From positions 4,588,001-4,652,000 of the forward strand of contig OZ241987.1 of the NCBI GenBank assembly GCA_965204395.1: DNA of 64,000 nucleotides, read 5' to 3'. Positions 59,912-64,000 of the stretch are shown in pieces. The notes below the pieces were generated by a model that worked only from the letters and a program-made list of their open reading frames with translations, ran no database searches and was not told the origin of the DNA. The position numbers and the translations under genes are program-made. Positions within the stretch are counted from its first letter, which is position 1. Each line of letters opens with the position of its first letter. The stretch is from Bin87 sp965204395. Lineage in GTDB: Bacteria; Chloroflexota; Dehalococcoidia; Lucifugimonadales; UBA3495.

Positions 59912-60913
59912 CTATTGTAGATTCGGCAGCAGTTCCTCGGAGATCAGCTGGAGATAGTCCAACCTAGCGGAGAAATCCGTTGGCAAATTCAGGCTCGCCA
60001 GTCCGATGTAGTCCAAGCCATCCTCTTCCTTGCAGCGGTTGATGATTTCCGCGCAGTCCTGGGGGCTGCCGGCCACCGCCCAATCGGTCAGTTCCCTGGG
60101 CCCGCCAAGACCAAGATCCACGGTGGTGCGCTCCTGCATGTTGAACGCGCCGTACATGCCGGCTTTTTTAGCAGCCATTTCCCTGGCCTCGGTGATGGCG
60201 GTTTCCCGGTCCCTGGCGATGGCAATGGAACGGTGAGCGCCGATGCGTCCCGCCGGGTCCTTACCAAGTTCTTCCAGCGCTTCCTTGTACTGGCGAGTCA
60301 GCACGCCGATGTCTTGCCAGCCCGGTTGCGGCCCCAGGATGACCCGATCGCCCAGGGCCGCCGCCCGTCGAACCGCGCCCCTACTCTGCGCCGCTATCCA
60401 GATTGGCGGATGGGGTTTCTGAGCCGGGGTGAGGGCGAGCCGGGCGTCGTGCACCTGCCAGTGCTGACCGTCGAAGTTGACCTCGTCCCCGCTCCACAGC
60501 AGTTTCATCAACTCGATGGACTCCTCGAATCGGCTGACACGATCGCGACGATTGGTACCGAATGCGGAAAGCTCCGCCACCCGGTAACCCAAACCCACCC
60601 CGAGAACGAAGTTGCCGTTGCTGATGTGGTCGAGCGTAACCGTCTGCTCGGCGATGTCCACGGGATTATGATAAGGGAGAAGCAGGATGCCGGTGAGCAG
60701 TTTGAGCCCTTCAGCATCGGGCGCCAGTCGGGCCAACGTTTGCATCGGCTGCATCCACACGGTGGGATGGGCGATGTAATGCTGGGGCATGTAGATCACC
60801 GAAAACCCCAGCGATTTGGCGCGTCGACACACCTCCGCAGCCTCTTGCACCTGCTGGTACATCGGCCGGTCGGGGTCTTCAAGGTAATCCCGTATGTAAA
60901 GTCCTACTTCCAT
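59912..60913 (-). CDS. LLM-class flavin-dependent oxidoreductase
   Basis: A 333-residue luciferase-like protein, third of its class in the window. It shows MPQHYIAHPTVWMQPMQTLA, LKLLTGILLLPYHNPVDIAE, TLDHISNGNFVLGVGLGYRV with AELSAFG, PPIWIAAQSRGAVRRAAALG, and AGSPQDCAEIINRC. It resembles the gene at 52016 in the LLPxxNPVxxAEQ and GLGYR blocks. It is the last gene of a tight minus-strand operon: hydrolase, VOC protein, LLM oxidoreductase, with gaps of 22 and 34 bases. Such a set suggests stepwise breakdown of one organic compound (inference). The ATG at 60913 was preferred over the TTG codon just before it. Confidence 0.87.
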   Translation of the reverse strand: MEVGLYIRDYLEDPDRPMYQQVQEAAEVCRRAKSLGFSVIYMPQHYIAHPTVWMQPMQTLARLAPDAEGLKLLTGILLLPYHNPVDIAEQTVTLDHISNGNFVLGVGLGYRVAELSAFGTNRRDRVSRFEESIELMKLLWSGDEVNFDGQHWQVHDARLALTPAQKPHPPIWIAAQSRGAVRRAAALGDRVILGPQPGWQDIGVLTRQYKEALEELGKDPAGRIGAHRSIAIARDRETAITEAREMAAKKAGMYGAFNMQERTTVDLGLGGPRELTDWAVAGSPQDCAEIINRCKEEDGLDYIGLASLNLPTDFSARLDYLQLISEELLPNLQ

Positions 60914-60947
60914 CAATCAAATTCCATCCCGAAGTTGCGGTTGAGCC

Positions 60948-61325
60948 CTAGTCGGTGATGTACGTGTGGGTGATTACCTCCCAGACGTGCCCGTTTTCGC
61001 ACTCGAAGTAGAAACCGCGTCCCTGGTGCAGGTGGTTGATCTCGCCGTCAGTGCGGGAGCGCGGCCCGCTACCGAATACTAAGCCCTCGTCCTTGATGCG
61101 TTGGAGTATCGCGTCGAATTCCTCATCTGAGGCTAGGAACGCGTAGTGGTTGGAGCGAGGGTTGTCCGAGTCGTCGAAGTCCAGCGTAAGGATGTCGTTG
61201 ACCTTGACCGGGGCGAAGTGGCCCCAAGGCCCCTCGTACTTCAGCCCGAAGAGGTGCGCAATGAACTCGGCGGACTTCACCTTGTCGTACGCAGGCACAA
61301 TTGTGTGGTCTAGCTGCAGAGGCAT
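60948..61325 (-). CDS. VOC (glyoxalase/dioxygenase fold) family protein
   Basis: A 125-residue single VOC module. AGGAGG precedes the ATG at 61325, and MPLQLDHTIVPAYDKVKSAE begins the first beta-alpha-beta unit. LTLDFDDSD, NHYAFLASDEEFDAILQRIK, and GRGFYFECENGHVWEVITH give the remaining fold and the metal-ligand positions (His7 and Glu at the FYFECENGHVWE end). VOC proteins act as metal-dependent lyases, isomerases, dioxygenases or resistance proteins. It sits between the hydrolase and the LLM oxidoreductase genes, so it is probably an enzyme of the same pathway. Confidence 0.87.
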   Translation of the reverse strand: MPLQLDHTIVPAYDKVKSAEFIAHLFGLKYEGPWGHFAPVKVNDILTLDFDDSDNPRSNHYAFLASDEEFDAILQRIKDEGLVFGSGPRSRTDGEINHLHQGRGFYFECENGHVWEVITHTYITD

Positions 61326-61347
61326 GATGACCCTCCTGTCGTGTGCT

Positions 61348-63336
61348 TCAGCACTGAGCGTTATTACCGGACCAATAGTCATACTTCCGGCCCGCCAGGT
61401 CCGTCACCTCGGCGACGTCTTCTTCCAGCAGGTAGCCTTCAGACACCAAGTCCATGGCGGCGCGGGTAACCTGCTCCAGGTAGTCCTCTCGGTTGGCGTA
61501 GCGTTCCTCGATGGACGCCCTTGGGTCGCCGGTGGACTCGCGCTCTGCTGAAGTAGCGGGCAGCGGAAGCGTCCAGCCGGCCAGTCCGCCGGTGATGCCG
61601 ATGAACAGGCCGGGGTTGCCAATGCTCTCGTCGCGCAGATTCCAGCCGGTGTAGGTCGCCACCGGAACCGTCAGGTCCGGCAGGCGGATGCCGCCCCGCT
61701 CGTTGAAGGACTCATCCAGGTCGGCCACCAGCGCCGGGAACTCCTCTCCCTCGTCGGCAGGCAGATTTGTGGTGCGTCCCAGGTGCGACTCAGGGCCGTA
61801 ATCCAGCCGGATCGCACGGGTGGTGTGGCTAGGCACCCGAACATCGGGGAGTTGGCCGAACCGATCCAGCAACGTGTGGGACGCGACAGCCGTGCCATCG
61901 TTCAGGCTGGGATGGCGGCTGGCCGGCGGTTCGACGCCATCGGTAACCCAGCGGTCCAGGTTGTCCAACGCGGCCCGCAGTAGGGGAGCGTAATCCACGC
62001 TGTTGAAGGGGAGTTGCCCCTTTATTCCGTCGGCGGGACGGATTTCCAGGGGAGGAAACTCGCCGGATCCGTGCTGGCAGCCAGCGAAGTGATACCGGCG
62101 CACCGACGGCGATTCCGCAGCGTCGGTGAGGGTTTCCAGGTCGGTGTGGATGAGCGCGGCATCCCCACGCCAGTATTCGGCGGACGTGTTGGTGAACATT
62201 ATCTTAGGCACGTTGCCCTGCCTCTCCAGAACATCCAACAAGGAACCCTGGGCACCGGTGACAGGATCGGTCTGGAGGGTATCGGTGAACGGAAACATCT
62301 CGGGAATGATGTAGCACACGTCCTTGGAAGGCTGCCCAAACCGCAGGTTGAACTCGCCGCGCATACCGCCCGCCACGTGGGGGATGATCCCGTCCAGCGC
62401 CGGCCGGTTCTCCTCATCCTGGTTGATGCCCACGTGGATGTATTGGCGCAGGAATCGCCCGCATTGGGACCGCCCCATGGCGTAGGCGTAGTCGATGGCG
62501 TCGGCGCAGGGGTTCCCCGCCGACGCTGGCGCGTGCTTCAGGAAGGAGACGGCGTCGCGCATGGCGGTGAACCCGAGCCCCACGATCCGGCTGCCGGTCG
62601 TGGTGTACACCAACTGGTAAATCTTGCCCGGCTCGAATCCTGAGGGCATGTAGATATGACTGTGCTGCGGCTCAAGATCCTCGTCCTCCACGCGTACGAA
62701 TGACCATTGGCCGCGGTCAACCGCCGTGGCGGGGCTGTTGGGCAGGTCGCGAACCGTCAACGTGGCGTCCGCCTCCTCGGCGTCGGCGGCGGGATTGGGC
62801 ACGTGCTGCCGGTCGGCCAACAGGAACACCTGGGTGGGTTCGTTGCACTGGAACTGGCACATGATCTTGCCGGTCAGCGGCCCCTGTGGACCGATGGCTT
62901 CGGGCCCGTGCATCCCGATGAGTCCAGGCGTGGACGGCACGTCAGCCTGCCAGCCGGCCCAGACCACGGTATAGCCCCGACGCATCAGGTAGCCGTTTCC
63001 GGCCTCCAGAGGTGAGGTCGGGTCGTTGGGCGTGGGCACGCTGTTCAGACTCAGGGCAGTCTTGCGGCCGCGATTCACCACGTCGAACAGGATCCGGCGG
63101 TTGCCGTTGTCGATGTTCACTGGCTGCAACATGGCGAAGTCGGCCGAAAACTCAACCTGGCCCGCGGAATTGCGCGGTGCCAGGTCAAGATCGGTGATTC
63201 CCTGGTTGCGGGCGTGCAACGGGTCCACCGCGTAGTGAGCGGTGCCTTCCAGAAGCTCATACGCCCCCACGTCGCCGAATCTCTCGCCGGATGCGAAACT
63301 GCTGCGTTTGGTGATTTCCAATTCAGTGAGTGCCAA
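61348..63336 (-). CDS. Large alpha/beta hydrolase domain protein
   Basis: A 662-residue soluble hydrolase of the alpha/beta-hydrolase domain-containing type (about 600-700 residues). The start is a TTG (ALTELEITKRSSFASGERFG) with GGAGG four bases upstream, and no ATG fits as well. Early blocks are VGAYELLEGTAHYAVDPLHA and NGNRRILFDVVNRG. The nucleophile region reads AYAMGRSQCGRFLRQYIHVG; the Ser before Gln is the likely nucleophile. Later parts include GGMRGEFNLRFGQPS and FAGCQHGSGEFP. It is predicted to cleave an ester or amide; the substrate is unknown. It is first in the operon with the VOC and LLM genes, consistent with hydrolysis before ring or C-H oxidation (inference). Confidence 0.85.
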   Translation of the reverse strand: MALTELEITKRSSFASGERFGDVGAYELLEGTAHYAVDPLHARNQGITDLDLAPRNSAGQVEFSADFAMLQPVNIDNGNRRILFDVVNRGRKTALSLNSVPTPNDPTSPLEAGNGYLMRRGYTVVWAGWQADVPSTPGLIGMHGPEAIGPQGPLTGKIMCQFQCNEPTQVFLLADRQHVPNPAADAEEADATLTVRDLPNSPATAVDRGQWSFVRVEDEDLEPQHSHIYMPSGFEPGKIYQLVYTTTGSRIVGLGFTAMRDAVSFLKHAPASAGNPCADAIDYAYAMGRSQCGRFLRQYIHVGINQDEENRPALDGIIPHVAGGMRGEFNLRFGQPSKDVCYIIPEMFPFTDTLQTDPVTGAQGSLLDVLERQGNVPKIMFTNTSAEYWRGDAALIHTDLETLTDAAESPSVRRYHFAGCQHGSGEFPPLEIRPADGIKGQLPFNSVDYAPLLRAALDNLDRWVTDGVEPPASRHPSLNDGTAVASHTLLDRFGQLPDVRVPSHTTRAIRLDYGPESHLGRTTNLPADEGEEFPALVADLDESFNERGGIRLPDLTVPVATYTGWNLRDESIGNPGLFIGITGGLAGWTLPLPATSAERESTGDPRASIEERYANREDYLEQVTRAAMDLVSEGYLLEEDVAEVTDLAGRKYDYWSGNNAQC

Positions 63337-63524
63337 GATGCCTCCAATGCGCCGATGGCCGCAAGGTAGTAAACGATTATCAAAGGTCTGTACCGAGTAA
63401 CGATGGGATTGTAGCACCGGCGGACAGAGCAGGGAGCAAGTTCGATACGTCGACGTATCTCCGTCGCTCGACGGACAGAGATACCCCGGCCATCAGGCCC
63501 GGCGAGTCGTGGTAATCTCAACGC

Positions 63525-64000
63525 ATGTACACGCCCCACCGAAAGCTGGCCGACCTGCACACGCACCTGTACGGGTGCATCGATGCGGCCGATTTCCTGG
63601 AGTACCTGCTGCCAAGGGAAGTGGATTGGTCGGTTTACCAGAGCAATTTCCGGCGCGTTTACGGCGCGCCCGCGCCCATTGAGGAGATTCTGGATCGCTG
63701 CCGGCGGGGAGTCGATGGTTCCGGTGCCGATTTCGCGCGGCTTTTCGTGTTCGGCGACGATGACGCCGGCAATTTCGACCGATTCCAGGCGAAGTACGAC
63801 ATGCTGAACCACGGCGGCTCGTTGGCGGGATTTGCCAAGGCCGAGGTACCGTTGCCCGCGCTCATCGACGAGGTCTGTGGTTTCATCCACAAGATCATCA
63901 CCCGGCAACAGCAGCAGAATGTCGGATACATAGAGCAACGGATGAATCTCGGGTCCAAATTCACGCGGGACCAGGCCAGGGAGTTGGTCCACGCGATGTT
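63525..64000 (+). CDS. Adenosine-deaminase-like amidohydrolase, cut by window end
   Basis: The frame opens at ATG and is still open at the right edge (158 residues seen). It begins MYTPHRKLADLHTHLYGCID, where L-x-H-x-H-L-x-G is the metal-binding start of the adenosine deaminase-like branch of the amidohydrolase superfamily. The remaining visible part is helical (VCGFIHKIITRQQQQNVGYI). The family removes an amino group from purine nucleosides or related compounds with Zn2+. The catalytic Glu and Asp would lie beyond the window. It is divergent from the hydrolase operon. Confidence 0.8.
   Translation, partial: MYTPHRKLADLHTHLYGCIDAADFLEYLLPREVDWSVYQSNFRRVYGAPAPIEEILDRCRRGVDGSGADFARLFVFGDDDAGNFDRFQAKYDMLNHGGSLAGFAKAEVPLPALIDEVCGFIHKIITRQQQQNVGYIEQRMNLGSKFTRDQARELVHAM

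Noticed and set aside
1..64000. tRNA, rRNA or CRISPR arrays
   Set aside because: No T-arm/anticodon layout, no rRNA-like sequence and no regularly spaced short repeats were seen on either strand by eye; a covariance-model scan could still find a tRNA.

Overview
The window is a high-GC bacterial chromosome segment. Three flavin-dependent luciferase-like oxidoreductases, a UGSC-type selenoprotein, GPH-type transport and large fibronectin/Calx-beta surface proteins fit a Chloroflexota lineage, possibly marine SAR202/Dehalococcoidia-like. That placement is inferred from gene content only: there is no rRNA, tRNA or universal marker in the window.

Layout. (1) 0-18 kb is mostly cell-surface and envelope: three secreted proteins on the plus strand (FN3, unknown, Calx-beta/Ig), a zinc-ribbon protein, a lipoprotein serpin with a small membrane protein, a CNNM/CorC-type CBS protein, an MFS exporter, and two large minus-strand surface proteins. 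(2) 18-26 kb is signalling: a one-polypeptide GAF-PAS-kinase-receiver-winged-helix protein, a META lipoprotein, and an OmpR regulator/HAMP kinase pair next to two paralogous DUF2680-like secreted proteins. A decayed kinase tail before the first paralog shows the block was tandemly duplicated and partly lost. (3) 26-31 kb holds a transposase remnant, a GPH symporter, a poorly coding 1.7 kb stretch with a truncated duplicate of a small membrane gene, and a solute-binding lipoprotein.

(4) About 31-50.5 kb is an accessory island of unfamiliar genes: an Nmad3-like protein predicted to be linked to nucleotide modification, an HTH/TPR regulator, a repeated-winged-helix protein, a large Cys-motif protein, several decayed gene tails lying beside their intact homologues, a three-copy degenerate repeat, and a mutL C-terminal remnant. 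It ends in a run of recombinases. Three related tyrosine recombinases are co-oriented; the middle one is 673 residues with apparently four core-binding segments. Then come an excisionase-like protein and a conventional phage-type integrase. An inverted-repeat site lies just before the first recombinase.

(5) 50.5-64 kb is catabolic and redox: an FMN alpha-hydroxy-acid oxidase and an LLM oxidoreductase; two tiny genes; a beta-propeller protein; a UGSC selenoprotein whose UGA codon would be called a stop by ordinary gene finders, together with its upstream 343-residue neighbour; a PAS-LuxR regulator; two more LLM oxidoreductases; a VOC protein; a large alpha/beta hydrolase; and a truncated adenosine-deaminase-like hydrolase at the right edge. 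Repeats of the REP type punctuate 53-56 kb.

The two most interesting items are the tyrosine-recombinase trio with its oversized middle member, and the selenocysteine-encoding UGSC gene cluster.
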